Assembly: GCF_004664715.2 (NCBI RefSeq)
Contig: NC_051071.1
Span: forward strand, 33,338,337 to 33,402,336
Reading direction: 5' to 3'
Source of the DNA: Peromyscus leucopus
Taxonomy: Eukaryota > Chordata > Mammalia > Rodentia > Cricetidae
Length of the DNA stretch: 64,000 nt
In this document: piece after piece, positions 21,659 to 32,945 of the stretch
Position numbering within the stretch: the first letter of the stretch is position 1
How the letters are laid out: each line of letters opens with the position of its first letter
Translations under genes and position numbers: made by a program
The notes under the pieces: model-generated
Told to the model about the DNA's origin: nothing
The model's input: only the letters and a program-made list of their open reading frames with translations
Database searches by the model: none

Positions 21659-23381
21659 CTCTCTCTTTCTCTATACACCACACGACCTAAGACTTTGGCC
21701 CGTTCTTGCCATTATTCGTACTCCCTGACACACTCAGTGTGCTACCCAGTCAATAGTTTAAAACACTGAGCACTCATCTGTGAGCTCAGTAGCCACCTGT
21801 TTTCTAAAAAGAGGACAAAGTGCATTCCTCTCCTTCCCAGTGCCACAGATTGCAAATGCTTGAACTCTAAGAACTAGTTGTGTTTGACTCATTGGCAATG
21901 GGTCTGAACCTTCCTGTATTTTATGGCCTAAATGCATGGAAATCAGGCCTTTGAAGGATGTTTTGTTCCTTTCCTGTGATGGTAGGGAAGTATTTCTAGA
22001 GCTATAAAAACACTGACTATGCAAATTTGGGGTGCATTTGTATGTTAAAAATATACAAAAGCAGTCCTGTAAGCCCGGTGGAAAGGAGCTAGAGGAGATG
22101 TTTCAATTGCAAGACATAAACTCCCCACATCTCCTCATTAATTCCACCCTGTCGTTTACATGGAAATGAAGTCCTCCTTTGTATGAAGATCGCAAAGCCA
22201 AATCAACTGCAAGGACAGTGCAGGTGACTCGGCAAATATCCCTTGCCATCAAACTGATCCTTTATTTCAAGAGCTTCTGTGGATTCTTGATACCAAGGTC
22301 ACTCATGGCTCTGTCCCCATATGGATGTCTGTCAGTGTGAATCCCTCAGATGTGTACAAACAACACTCTCCTTTGGTGATTGTGTGCACGACATTGGAGG
22401 AAAACTTTACCTATTTGAATCCATCTCCTCTGTAGGACGTGTTGCAGCTTTGATTTTCAATGTGCCACATGCCCAAAACGTAAAGAGCTAAGGTTCTAGT
22501 CGGTTGGTTCCCAAGGTATGAGAAAAACTTCTATGCCTGATGTCATAGTATGGAAGGAGAGGGAACAAGGGTATGAAGGGCAGGGGGCATCTTAAAAACA
22601 AGATAAAGAGGTAAGTGCAAAAGCAGATAAATTGAAGAAGAGATTTAGTGACTCACAAATATAAAGCCAAACAAAGATGTTTATTTCTCCCCCTGGCAAA
22701 GCCTGAGTGTGGAGGAGAATATCAGCAGCAACCAATGACACCACTTAGCAGAGACTAGGGTGCAGCCACTGGCCTTCCCATTTATTCTAATGGACCAGCT
22801 GCCCAGGGCTGCGAAAAGCTTCCTGGTACCCATACTTTGTGCTAAAACCCTTTGAAATATTCACACTTCCAGCTTGTAGCCCCCTTAAGCACACTGACCA
22901 AATTATGGAAAGAATTCTTATCACCAAAGACATTAATCACAGTGTTCGGAATGTTACATCAAGTATTAAGTCACTGAACTTCTGGAGAGGAACTATCATC
23001 TTACTGACTGAAAGAATACTCAACAAGTGTTGATAATTATGCAAAATGTTCTGTAGAATCCCTTTAAGGTAATGTTCTGTAAACATATGTTAAAGTGCAG
23101 GTGATAAGATGAAGCAATAAATGTATATTACAAGTACCGTAACTTATAAGGCAAAAAAAAAAAAAAAAAAAAAAGTGAGAGAAGGAAAACCAAAAGGTTC
23201 TAAGCCAAATACTTAGTTGTTGATGTCTCTGGGCAGTGAAATGCTGAGATCTGTCTGCTTTTTAAATCCACGCATTTGTTCCTGTCTTTTAAACTCTATA
23301 AAAAAAACTTGTATAACAGTGAAAATCAGGAAGGAGAACTACACGAAAGGCCTTGTATAGAAGTCGTAAATTAAGTATGTT
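21659..23381. other. Anonymous sequence with a poly(A) run
   Basis: No element recognised; an A run of about 22 bases lies at 23153-23174 without a recognisable retroposon before it. The block 22040-22480 has the look of unique, moderately CpG-retaining sequence. Confidence 0.4.
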
Positions 23382-23458
23382 AAAATAAGGCTGCATAAGG
23401 GCTGGAGCAATGGCTCAGCTGTTCAAGGCTAGGCTCGCAACCAAAATAAGGCTACATA
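23382..23458 (+). mobile_element. Short tRNA-like retroposon with 16-bp target duplications
   Basis: A 45-bp insert (23398-23442) that begins gggctggagcaatggctcag and ends ggctaggctcgcaacc is flanked by AAAATAAGGCTGCATA (23382-23397) and AAAATAAGGCTACATA (23443-23458). It matches only the 5' tRNA-like part of B2-type SINEs and lacks a SINE body or A-tail. I recall similar short copies in other rodent genomes, so it may represent its own small family. Confidence 0.85.
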
Positions 23459-23840
23459 GTACAGAGGTTCCAAACTCAGTGTAGAAAAGCCCGTGTGTAT
23501 ATATTATGATCTAATTAATGGCATTCTATCCAAGCTTATTTAAAATTTCAATGTTTTAAAGCAATTCCAAACATCTTGGGTATTCAGATGTTTGGCACAA
23601 GTGCCTGAGAAAACAGTGGATGTAATCCATGTGTTTCCAGAGAAATAATGTCCACATGGATGGACATTGCAGGAAGGCAGAGCCCAGGCTTTTATCTGGA
23701 AGAACTCTCCAGCTTTAGGGGTATCCAACAGTGCCTAGGTAACCTGCTTAGAGAGGAGTCAAGCAGAGGCTACAAGTCTATGGAAGGAGAACCAAAGAGA
23801 AGCTATTTCCTCACTATCCTTTCTCTCTCCTCCATCTCAG
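23459..23840. other. Anonymous sequence
   Basis: No repeat recognised. It carries opposed short frames of about 60 and 110 codons with no domain. Confidence 0.4.
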
Positions 23841-24102
23841 TAGATCACACCAACATTCACACTGTGGCTGAAGACAGATGCTTGAATCTCCTCTCTCCTT
23901 CACCAAACACCGCCAGCTACATCTCAGATTCATCCTGCCATCCTCGACATCATCACCTAGTCCAAGGCCACAGAAGGGGTTCCTAAACTACCATTCTCTT
24001 TCCTGTAATTTGTCCCCTGCACTGTCAACAGAAAGATGTATCCACCCGGTAAATTAGGTTATACCATTCCCTGCTTGGATGCTTTGCAAAAGCTTTTCAG
24101 TG
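23841..24102 (+). mobile_element. L2 LINE fragment, 5' part, interrupted by a SINE
   Basis: 'aagacagatgcttgaatctc' and 'ggttataccattccctgctt' with 'ggatgctttgcaaaagcttt' resemble the L2 3' region (cactcccctgcttaaaaccc). It appears to resume after the SINE at 24303. Confidence 0.45.
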
Positions 24103-24302
24103 GTGCCGGAGAGGTGGCTTGGCCATTAAGTGCACTTGCCGCTCTCCTAGAGGATCTGACTTAGGTTCCCACCATCCACATGAAATGGCTCCTAACCCCT
24201 GTGACTCAGTACCAGAATATTCAACCTCTATGAGCATGTACATACACATGGCGTGCGTGCAAGCACACACACACACATTAAAATAATTAAAAAAAAAAAC
24301 AA
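24103..24302 (+). mobile_element. B2/B3-type SINE
   Basis: 'ggtgccggagaggtggcttg' and 'aagtgcacttgccgctctcc', then 'gaggatctgacttaggttcc' and a CA/AT-rich tail ending in an A run, form a full-length tRNA-derived SINE. Possible short target duplication: 'agcttttcag' before and 'aacttttctcag' after. Confidence 0.85.
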
Positions 24303-24358
24303 CTTTTCTCAGGACACCATAATAAACTCCCTAACTGCACATTGAAATCTGTTTCCTT

Positions 24359-24420
<62 letters not shown>

Positions 24421-24545
24421 CTCTCCTCTTACCACTGGCTTCTGCCTGTTATTTCTCCACCATTTCCAGTCTTTGTTTAAATATCAGCTCCCCAAGTAGG
24501 AACACCACAGCAAAGGATGAAGCTTCAAAGGACACTTCATGACAT
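24303..24545 (+). mobile_element. L2 LINE fragment, resumed, containing (TC)n
   Basis: 'ccactggcttctgcctgtta', 'aatatcagctccccaagtag' and 'gaagcttcaaaggacacttc' are L2-like. A TC microsatellite occupies 24361-24418. Confidence 0.4.
24361..24418 (+). repeat. (TC)n microsatellite
   Basis: An uninterrupted 58-bp TC run. Confidence 0.98.
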
Positions 24546-25595
24546 GACTATTTTTGTCCAAAAACAGCTCATTGTTTGAAGGGTGGGTATTGGAAAGATC
24601 TTGCCCGTGCTTCCTTCCTATCCCCTATCATCCATGGAAGAGATCTTTTCTCCTCTAAATGAACCTGCCACCAGGCTCCTGGCCTGACTAGTGACCCCTT
24701 TTCCTGCACCCATTAGTCATAGAGTGAACATCTGCATGCAGGCCAATGATTTAAGTAAAGACCACCTGTGGAAACCGTCCATGCCTTTAGCAATGGTCTC
24801 CAAGAAAGTGAAGTCCCTTCTACCTAAAATTTCAAAAAATGCTAATGAGTTTTGAATCTGTCTATCCATTGGCTATATCACTAGGAAGCAGGCTCCATGG
24901 GTCTGTAGTGGGTAAACTTGATGCTAGAGATACTGTTTGTTAAGTCTGGGCCTCTGGAGCTCCTGCATAAGGTAAGGTTTCTGTGGATCTCTTTGAAGAT
25001 GCTCAGTTGGCTATGTTCCCTCCACATGCACATACCAAGCCAGAGGCCCCCAAGACTGATGAAATGACCAGATGCTTTGAAACATGTGCCTCACCAGGTC
25101 CTATTTCTTACCCTGCCTACTTGATAAGTGTACTTGGATAAGCAACTTAAGTTGAGTGAGGCTCATTTTCTCCTGGCATGAAAGAAAGAAGAAAAGAAAA
25201 ATTACAGTTTCTGTCTACCACACAGAAATACCTATGAGATTCAGTACGTGAATGTGTAGAAGAACTCTTGAAAAAGCTTGGCACTTTAGATAAAAGATAC
25301 ATGATTTATCAGAAGTTACTTCTTCCCTTTCCTTACCATAAAGACTCTGGGAATGCCAGTGTAGAAATTTTAACATTCTAAGAACCAAAAAGAAAACCAA
25401 AGAATCATCCCCGACACCCATCTCCTTCATGCTGCCATCTGGGGGACCAGCCTATGTAAGCTTTTTTAATGATGTCTTATTGCGGCTAGCGTGGCTCAGG
25501 GTCCAGGGCTCATCCCAAATTCTGGATTAGGTAGAAGGTGGATGATGGAACCATTCACAGAAATAGGGGTTAGAGAAAGAAAACAAGATGATGGG
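24546..25595. other. Anonymous sequence
   Basis: About 1 kb without a recognisable element, apart from a short GAAA-rich patch at 25181-25199. Confidence 0.4.
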
Positions 25596-25965
25596 TGTGG
25601 TTGTTTGGATAATAAATGTCCCCCCACAGTCTCTCACATTTGAATGCCTAGTTTCCAGTTGGGGACCCAATTTGAGGAGGCTTAGGAGGTGTGGCTTTGT
25701 TGGAGGTAGTATGTCACTGAGGGTGAGTTTTGACAGTTTAAAGACTTGTCCTATTTGAATTTGCTCTCTCTGCTCCCTGTTAGTGGTTCAAGATACGAGC
25801 CCTCAGCTCTCAGTTTCCAGCTCCATCCTCCATGTCCACCATCTAATGTCATGTTACCAATATCATTATGGACCCCAATCCCATGGATCTATAACCCCAA
25901 AATTACTCTTCTATCTATAAATAGCCTTTATCACAGTGTTTTATCACAGTAATAAAAAATGCAAT
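25596..25965 (+). mobile_element. MaLR-like solo LTR, plus strand, diverged
   Basis: 'gtggttgtttggataataaa', 'tgtccccccacagtctctca', 'aggcttaggaggtgtggctt' and 'tgttggaggtagtatgtcac' then 'ctcagctctcagtttccagc' and 'gtgttttatcacagtaataa' follow the same order as the LTR at 9909-10258. About 370 bp, hence nearly full length. Confidence 0.7.
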
Positions 25966-28100
25966 GGGTCTAGTTTAGGACTTGGAAGTCTGTGATATCA
26001 GCTCTGCACTAAAGTATAATTTTCAGAAGCCATCTATACATTGGCACTGAAGTGGCTTCAGACCTGAAGACAGATACTGGGAGGAATGGCATAGACAAGC
26101 AGTGAGAAGGTACCTGTGCGCTTGTGTTTAGGTGTTATGAGGAGGTGCAAATATTTGGGAGGAATACAGCAACTGAATGTAAAACTCATTCAGAATGATT
26201 CCTCTAGAAAATCCCAAACATATCAGGGTACAGCGAAGCAGAATGGTACTGATAAACAGTTAGCAACCACTTGCTTTGGGGGTTATCAGAACTAATTTTT
26301 AACCTTTGCCAATTTCTATGGCATAAATACCCCTACCACCCTGAATTTCAAGCTATCAGGACAATCTGAGCAGGAAAGCCGTCAGAAGTCAATGGGTCTC
26401 ACAAGCAGCTGTGAACCAGATCTATCACAAGGCAGACTGACAAGAGGGAGAACAGGAAAGAGCAGAAAGTCAAGAACAACAAAACTGGTCAAATAAAAAT
26501 ATCCAGGACAACAGCCATAAAACCCAGGAGATCTGCTTTCTCTTTAGTGACAAGAATTCACAGGTCAAAGACAGACGTGACAAGTATCATTCTGTTTGGC
26601 ATGTGGGTGAGTAGCCTCAAAGGCAGATTCAGAGTACAAGCAGACATGGCCTCAGGCTGGCTTAAGAGAAAGGAGGTGATCCTTAGAAAGCACTGGCTTA
26701 GAAAGACTGGGAGATGGAAACAGTGTCTTTGCTGGGTTTGGGGTCAAGGAAGGGATAAGGCATTATCTGAGATTCAGGAGCAACTAAAGTATAGTAGCCC
26801 AAACAGTGAGACCATGGACCACCAGTATCAAGGAGAAGGAAGCCAGCCGCCAGGTGGGCAGGAACTTCACAGAGTGCTAGCAAAAGAAAGAGACTTCTGG
26901 GCAATGTTCTGCCTACAGGGTTGTGACTGTGGCTAATGTGAAAGAAACTTCAAGGCAGATTGAGTTCTGATGTCACAGACAGTCAAGAGCAATCATGATC
27001 ATGGCATGTTCTAGCTTTGTGATCTCTAGCAAGATTCATTTCTTAGCTATTAATATGGCGCTGACAGCAGTCTGCCTCATCATGATGGGTTCTTACGGAG
27101 GTGCAATGAACAGAAACATACAAAAGGCACAGTGTCCCCGGCCCCCAGAACACCCTAGGCACATTCTGGTTTCCTCATCCCACCCTTACAACACCAAGGC
27201 ATTTAGACTAAAATCACAATGGCATCCTGTGCTCTAGCTATGACTGGCGAGGAAGGAAGTGCTGCCTCAGCCCTGCATGTCACACGGCACAAGAGAGGGT
27301 AAACAGGATGGCTCCTTCTTCCCCCTCACACACACTGAAATGCATTGCTGACATGAGGAACTGTCACACACACATAGGCTGAGCTAAGAATGGCTACACG
27401 TAGAAAGATCCATTCATAAATATCTCGAGAAACATCTGGACAAAAGACGCTAAATGAATGTCCACCATCACTTCCGATTACATATTCTACTATTATGGGG
27501 ATCTATGGGGAAAAATAACTATGCATAACTCCAGAAGAAAATACTTTGAAATTAGCTTGGGCTAGCTTTTCTTAATCTGACACTACTATTCTTAGGGTTT
27601 TATGAACTCACTTTTCTATATAAGAGTAACATTTGTTTTAAATTCCTTTACTGGTTCCTCTGAGGCCAAAACCTTTATTTTCTTCGCATAAATATAACCA
27701 AGTGAAAGTCAGTCAGGATTATCTAAATCAAATTAGCCATCCAAACATTTAAAGAAACAGTGGTTACTATATCCTGGATTTCCTGTAAATATCATTGGTT
27801 TATACTCATTGGCCAGAATTTAGAAAATGGTACAAGGAAAGATCATTCTATCTTTCGGGAAAATTTGTGCCCACATCTCCGTTTCTGTAGCAGTAGACAC
27901 AGCTCCTAAGTCGTAAGCAAGCAAAGAAAGCCCTCTTTCCTCAGTATCAATATTTTTTAAGCTCTGCAAGTATTACCCTTTTATTCTATTGCAAATGGAA
28001 TAGATGTTTCCTTGCATAGGGAGCAATAAGCATTAATAATATGCATTACTATAATTCCTCTAGTTATTCATTTTAATTTCTAATGCAACAAAATGAAATG
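25966..28100. other. Anonymous sequence; AT-rich enhancer-like block at 27550-28080
   Basis: No transposable element recognised over 2.1 kb. A 129-codon plus-strand frame at 26547-26936 has no domain signature. The block 27550-28080 is AT-rich and contains homeodomain/POU-like words (cattaataatatgcattact, agttattcattttaattt). This is only suggestive of a conserved non-coding element. Confidence 0.4.
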
Positions 28101-28244
28101 GAAGCCTATGGATTGAGAAAATGGTATCTGTAAACTATGTGTCTGATGAGTGGCTAACATACAACTGTAAAGAAAATATACAGGCCAGTAATAGAAAAAG
28201 CAAACAGCTTAGCTTTAAAAAGGGACAAAGACCTGAACAAAACA
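28101..28244 (+). mobile_element. Ancient L1, left part (3' region of ORF2)
   Basis: 'tgtgtctgatgagtggctaa' and 'cagcttagctttaaaaaggg' then 'acaaagacctgaacaaaa' follow the old mammalian L1 text near the end of ORF2 (tctgataaggggttaata ... ttaaaaatgggcaaaggacc). It resumes at 28927 after a younger L1 insertion. Confidence 0.6.
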
Positions 28245-28926
28245 GTAGAGCTGACCCAGGTAGTGTGAGTGCAGATGAGCCAACCCAAGGGCATGGGCAC
28301 AGAACTGGTGGCCCTGTTCCTTGTTGCCTACTGCATTGGGTGAGCTAGCTTGGGCAGTGCTGGAGAGCTCACCCTGGTGGTGACGATGAGGGAGAGCTGG
28401 TGGGCTGACCAACCCAGCTACCACCCAGGCCCAGAACCAGAGCTATCATTAGCCCACTCCAACATCCATCTCTTCTGTGAATTGTTGGAGTGTGTGAAGG
28501 AGCCAGATCTTCACATCCAATGCTACAGGATCTCCTTGACACCGAATAACAACAGGATATCCAGGAGGAGTCCCAATGAGGGTCCAGTATCCACAGGGAA
28601 GCAGAAGCCAGAGGCCTTGAACCAGACCAACAATCCATTACAATGAACACTTAGAAGAAAAGATGTATGGACTAAGAGATATACTGTGTAACTCACTGGG
28701 CCATACTACAGCCTCCATGCTGAGAGTTTCTTTTTCTTTTTCTTTTTTCTTGTTTTGTTTTGTTTGTTTGCTTTGCTTCGGGGCTATACTTTTAAATTTT
28801 GTTTTGTTTGTAGGGGGGTCACAAATGTAGGTAAAGTAGGCTAGAGGATGGAGAGATGAGTGGGATCGGGAAGCCTGTTGTGAAATCCACAAAGAATCGA
28901 TAAAAAGTTACCCACCCCACCCCCCC
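28245..28926 (+). mobile_element. Rodent L1 3' UTR, 5'-truncated, nested
   Basis: 'agctggtgggctgaccaacc', 'agaaccagagctatcattag', 'cccactccaacatccatctc' and 'gtgtgaaggagccagatctt' then 'ctgtgtaactcactgggcca', a T-rich middle, and 'gatgagtgggatcgggaagc' with 'tgtgaaatccacaaagaatc' and 'gataaaaagtt' at the end match a rodent L1 3' UTR. Only about 680 bp are present. Frames on both strands here are UTR by-products. Confidence 0.8.
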
Positions 28927-29115
28927 AAAAATGGGTGAAGGGTCTGCAAAGACATTCCTCCAGGAAGACATAAAAATTATCAACAGATACTCAAAAAGTT
29001 GATTAGCATCACCAGGCATCAGGATGAATCAAAACTCCTCGGAGATACCAGCACACTTGTTATGATGGCTATTAGAAAAATGTCAAAGTATGCTAAATGT
29101 TAGCAAGGAGACAGA
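28927..29115 (+). mobile_element. Ancient L1, right part
   Basis: 'gacattcctccaggaagaca', 'tagcatcaccaggcatcagg', 'cttgttatgatggctattag' and 'gcaaggagacagaggaaaag' follow the ancient L1 (gacatttctccaaagaagac ... gttaggatggctatta ... gatgtggagaaaaggg). Confidence 0.8.
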
Positions 29116-30464
29116 GGAAAAGGAACCCTGATACACTTAGCACATGAGTGTCTAGACGATTTCGGAGGACACAGGAGCGCAAAACTGCTTTCACCAAGAT
29201 CTGCACCATTTGCCTTTTTCCCGTGTTGACATTTGTATTGCTGACACACAGCAATGGTGGGAAAGCTGGGGAGATTTAACCGAACGACGGTGTTGGTCTC
29301 ACACTGCACGGGACTGGTTGTTTTCTCACGGCTGCCGTGTGCTTTGAGTCCCAAACAATTGCTTAATGAAGCAGTAAAAATTACAAATTGTACTGCGTCT
29401 CTACTTGAGCATATGCATTTTTAATATTCTCTGAGGGGAAAAAAAAGTGGAGACTGTCCTTAGGAGGAACTGAAAAGCTCCTAAGCCAGGCAGCAGCTCA
29501 TTTCATGTGCTATTGTTTGAGTTGAAAGAATAACCAGTGAGCTACAGTCACCATAGTCACCCACAGTGACTATGAACACCTCTCAAGTGAATATGCAAGC
29601 CAAACACAGCAAGGAAAACACCCAAGGGGTTTCTTGCCAATGGTGGACTTTGAACTTTGAGAAAGTTACATTATAGAAAATTCCCATCTCCTTCTCGGAA
29701 CATGACAGCTTCCCAGTTCTTAAAGACTTTTCTAATGAGATCCATAGTGAGGCTAATGAACGTGATTTTTTTTTTTTAATTTTTGCTGTTGCATAATGAA
29801 ATGTGTCAAATTTGGGAAATATGCAAAACTCGGTGAACTTCTGTTTTCCAAATAACCAGTGCATGATATTACAGATTCATAAGTGGATAAAATAGCTGTT
29901 TAAAGTGTGAGACAGAATAACGAACTTTACTAATACAGCACAAAGACCTAACTGATGTATTTTCAGATTCCATCCTGAACCCAACCTTAAAGGAACTATT
30001 GATAGAGTTGGTGCAGGAGCAAAGGTGAATGTTTGTAATTACCTCAAGGGACTGTTGGTATGTTTCCACCCTTTCCAACCACATGTCTATTTTTCCCCAA
30101 AAAACAGCATGGCAACAGATTGAACATAGAAATTAATATGTGAATCCATCTATTTCCCACTAAAAAATGTTAACGTTATGTTCACACAAGCAAAACAATC
30201 TCAAACAACAGGCCTTTGGGTCCTCAAACCTTTAAAAGGAAATGTTGTGGTGTCCTGATGGCAGAAGCGTTGGAATTATGGTTTAATAAATGGAAGTTAA
30301 ATTTAGAAAACATTTTTTGATTCATCAGCTTGGATAAACTTTTTCAAATTAACAATAACAAGCCTTGATGACAACACATGGGACTCCTGCTTCAAATGCT
30401 GAAGAGAATGTCGCTTTGGTTTAGTCACTTTGAAGTAAAACGAAGCTGTGGTTTTTTGCAGGGG
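29116..30464. other. Anonymous sequence with a CpG cluster at 29281-29337
   Basis: No transposable element recognised after the L1. Six CpGs fall within 57 bases at 29281-29337, far above the background. A perfect 9-bp hairpin (catagtcac / gtgactatg, 5-base loop) lies at 29552-29574, and a T run at 29767-29778. Confidence 0.45.
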
Positions 30465-30552
30465 GAAACAGGGTTGGTAGTGATTGACTCCAGGAACTCA
30501 CACTCACACACACTACACACAAGGTCTACCACTGAGCTACGCTGAACACAGT
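30465..30552 (-). mobile_element. ID/B4-head SINE fragment, minus strand
   Basis: 'gaaacagggttggtagtgat', 'cacacaaggtctaccactga' and 'gctacgctgaac' resemble the reverse ID head (ctctaccactgagctacatc). Confidence 0.5.
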
Positions 30553-30659
30553 ATTTCTACATTCATGGCTTGACTTCTGTAGGTTCAGTTTCCTATGATC
30601 AATCACAATGCAAACATATTAAATAGAAATTTCTAGAAATGAGTGCGCCGTGCGTGCGC

Positions 30660-30882
30660 ATGCTCAGATAGAGTCTCAAGTAGTCCAGGCTGGCCTTGAA
30701 CATCTATGTAGTTGAGGATAATGACCTTCAACTAATCCTCCATTCTCCACCTCTTAAGTGCCTGGGTGCTGGGATTACAGGCATAGGCCATGATGCACTG
30801 TTTATGTGGTGTTGAGGATCAAAACCTAGGGCATTGTGCATGCTAGGGAAGTACTCTACTAACCAAGCAATATCCCAGTCCA
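30660..30882 (-). mobile_element. B4 (ID-B1 fusion) SINE, minus strand
   Basis: B1-like half first (gagtctcaagtagtccaggc, tggccttgaacatctatgta, gtgctgggattacaggcata) and then reversed ID half (ggtgttgaggatcaaaacct, gcatgctagggaagtactct, actaaccaagcaatatccca). About 220 bp, full length. Confidence 0.85.
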
Positions 30883-31284
30883 GTTGAAGATTGAATTGTG
30901 TACTATTCTGAGTAGTGTAGTGACAAGATCTCGTCCAGTCATGGCTAGGACATAAATCATTTCTTTGTACAATGTATCCCCCTGTATATGCTTCCTGATC
31001 ATTTATCATTTAATAGTAACCCTTTCATTTATCAGATCTAGTACCACAATATCACAGTGCTTGTGTTTAAGTGGCCCTAATTTTATGAATAGTGACCCCA
31101 AAGCATAGGGTGGGGTATTGACAATTTTGTAGTTATAATCACTCTATTTATTACTACTTACTATTATCAATCTCTTGCTTTGTCTAATTTACAAATTAAA
31201 ATTTGGGTTTAGTACTATCCAAGACTCAAGTACTCACTCCCCCTTGAGTAAGGGGCCACTGCTATAACTTAGATCTTGCCTTCT

Positions 31285-31400
31285 ACAGGGTCATTCTGTA
31301 ATGACTCAGTTCTGCCACTGGAACACTGTAAAAGTCACAGTGGAGGTATAAATGCACTGGCATGGCTATGTTCCAGCAAAAGCTTGTCCATATTTAAATT
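31285..31400 (+). mobile_element. DNA transposon fragment (mammalian hAT-like)
   Basis: 'gactcagttctgccactgga' and 'aatgcactggcatggctatg' then 'ttccagcaaaagcttgtcc' resemble an old mammalian DNA transposon with 'caactctgccattgtagc ... ggcatggctgtgttccaata'. I do not trust my memory of its exact name. Confidence 0.5.
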
Positions 31401-31428
31401 GTATATATTTTGTGAATCAAAATGGACT

Positions 31429-31456
31429 TACAAAAAAAAAAAAAACCCAAAAAACT
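31429..31456 (+). repeat. Poly(A) tract between 10-bp direct repeats
   Basis: AAAATGGACT occurs at 31419-31428 and again at 31457-31466, flanking an A-rich 28-bp segment. Either a retroposition remnant or slippage in the tail of the preceding transposon. Confidence 0.7.
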
Positions 31457-31500
31457 AAAATGGACTCATTATGTTGATGTAAAATAAGTAAGTAAATAAG

Positions 31501-31525
31501 TCAATCAATCAATCAATCAATCAAT
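31501..31525 (+). repeat. (TCAA)n tetranucleotide repeat
   Basis: Six tandem TCAA units, preceded by degenerate taag/taaa units. Confidence 0.95.
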
Positions 31526-32004
31526 AAAAAGCTAGAAGGCTGTGAAGGTGAGATACCATGCACACATGTCTAATAACAAGATTTACTCCAAGAGATGCAG
31601 CCAGAAACACAAACTTGCACAAAGGCAACTGTTACCTTACTCAAAAACCCTGGAGGACATCTGCCCAGCAACCAATGGTCCAATCTTGTAGCCAAGGAAT
31701 GTGTCTCCCTTGGCCTTTGGCCCTTTGACCTTTAAAACCCCTTGGCTCCTTGAGTCTCTGTTTAGCATGGTGCTCTGGGGTGTGGTGCTCAATCTCAAAC
31801 ACATCATCTTTGGAGAACCTTGTTCTCTTCTTAGTCAACTTGACACAACTAACTTGCCTTGGAGCCTAACAACTCTCCAGTTGTGTAGCTGGGTAACTCG
31901 GCTCTGAAGAAATGCTCACATCTGTCCAGTGTTCTGATCACTACCTGCATTAATCCACTTCCTCCTTGGTCCTGTATGGTGAATACCACTGGTTTCTTTT
32001 CTTT
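31526..32004. other. Anonymous sequence
   Basis: Possibly includes a degraded LTR-like patch near 31830-31860 (agtcaacttgacacaactaa), a phrase common in rodent retroelements. Otherwise nothing recognised. Confidence 0.35.
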
Positions 32005-32065
32005 ATAGATGAAAAAATTGAAGTCAGAGAGGTTGAGTAGCTCAACCACAGTCATACAACAGAAC
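32005..32065 (+). mobile_element. MIR SINE core, plus strand
   Basis: 'tagatgaaaaaattgaagtc' followed by 'agagaggttgagtagctcaa' and 'ccacagtcatacaac' matches the MIR core. Confidence 0.75.
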
Positions 32066-32504
32066 ATTCCCTGTAGCATCATTTTTTGTAGCACAAATCC
32101 TAGAAATGACACAAATTTTTAGAGACACTAAACTCTACATTTGAATTGGTGGATTTCTTTGTAAAGATGCCCCACAATGAACTACAGCTTTCATCTTTGC
32201 CTATACCAAATTTCCAGACATCCCTCTTTAAAGCTTTTATTGACTGTGTAGGTCTATGATGGTCCTTCCTCTTTTTAATATCATAGCACATTACCATTGG
32301 AGCTGTCTGTGGCTCTTCAAGGATGTGTGCCAAGGTAACATATGCTGTAGAACTTGCAAAGTAGGAGGTCTTTCTTAGTGTTTCTTTGCTTTGTCTTCTA
32401 TCCATGTAGATTAGAAGATACTTCTGGATTGGGAAGTAACAGGCAGTAATTTTACATTTTTACTCAGTTCAAGGATCTCTCGGCCAGTTCCACCTTTACT
32501 GCTC
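32066..32504. other. Anonymous sequence
   Basis: No element recognised. The minus-strand frame 32100-32405 has no domain signature. Confidence 0.35.
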
Positions 32505-32945
32505 CCTTTCAGACTCCAAACTAATGTTATTTGAAGTCACTTTTGCTGACCTACAATGTCTTCCCAGAGGTGTCCAGAGCAAGCTGACATGACTCCCTCT
32601 GCTCCAGTTACACCAGAGTCCTTGCAATTCCCCATGACAAAGACATTTCCACCACCTGTGAAGCTTTTGCATAGCTCTTCTCCCTGCCAGAACACTGAAA
32701 TGTTGGTCACACTCATTTTCTGATCTCTCTGGTCAAATATCCCCTCACAAGTGAGGTTTCTTCTGACATCACTAAATAAGGAAATCACACACACACACAC
32801 ACACACAATCTCTATCTTCCTATACTCAAACATGCCTCCTGTCACTTCTCACACACCTTGTGTTTGTTGCATGTTTATCATCTCTTTTCACTCTGACTAA
32901 AATGATATTCAGGATGGAGCTGTTCAATAAATACATTGATACAGC
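32505..32945 (+). mobile_element. L2 LINE 3' end
   Basis: 'tagctcttctccctgccaga', 'ggtcaaatatcccctcacaa' and 'gaggtttcttctgacatcac' match the L2 series (ctcttccccagatc ... aaatgtcacctcctcag). The end 'gctgttcaataaatacattg' is the L2/MIR-like terminus. A 22-bp CA run at 32786-32807 interrupts it. Confidence 0.7.

Noticed and set aside
28215..28650. Overlapping frames of 70-98 codons on both strands
   Set aside because: They lie in an L1 3' UTR, which is non-coding, and are not part of L1 ORF2.
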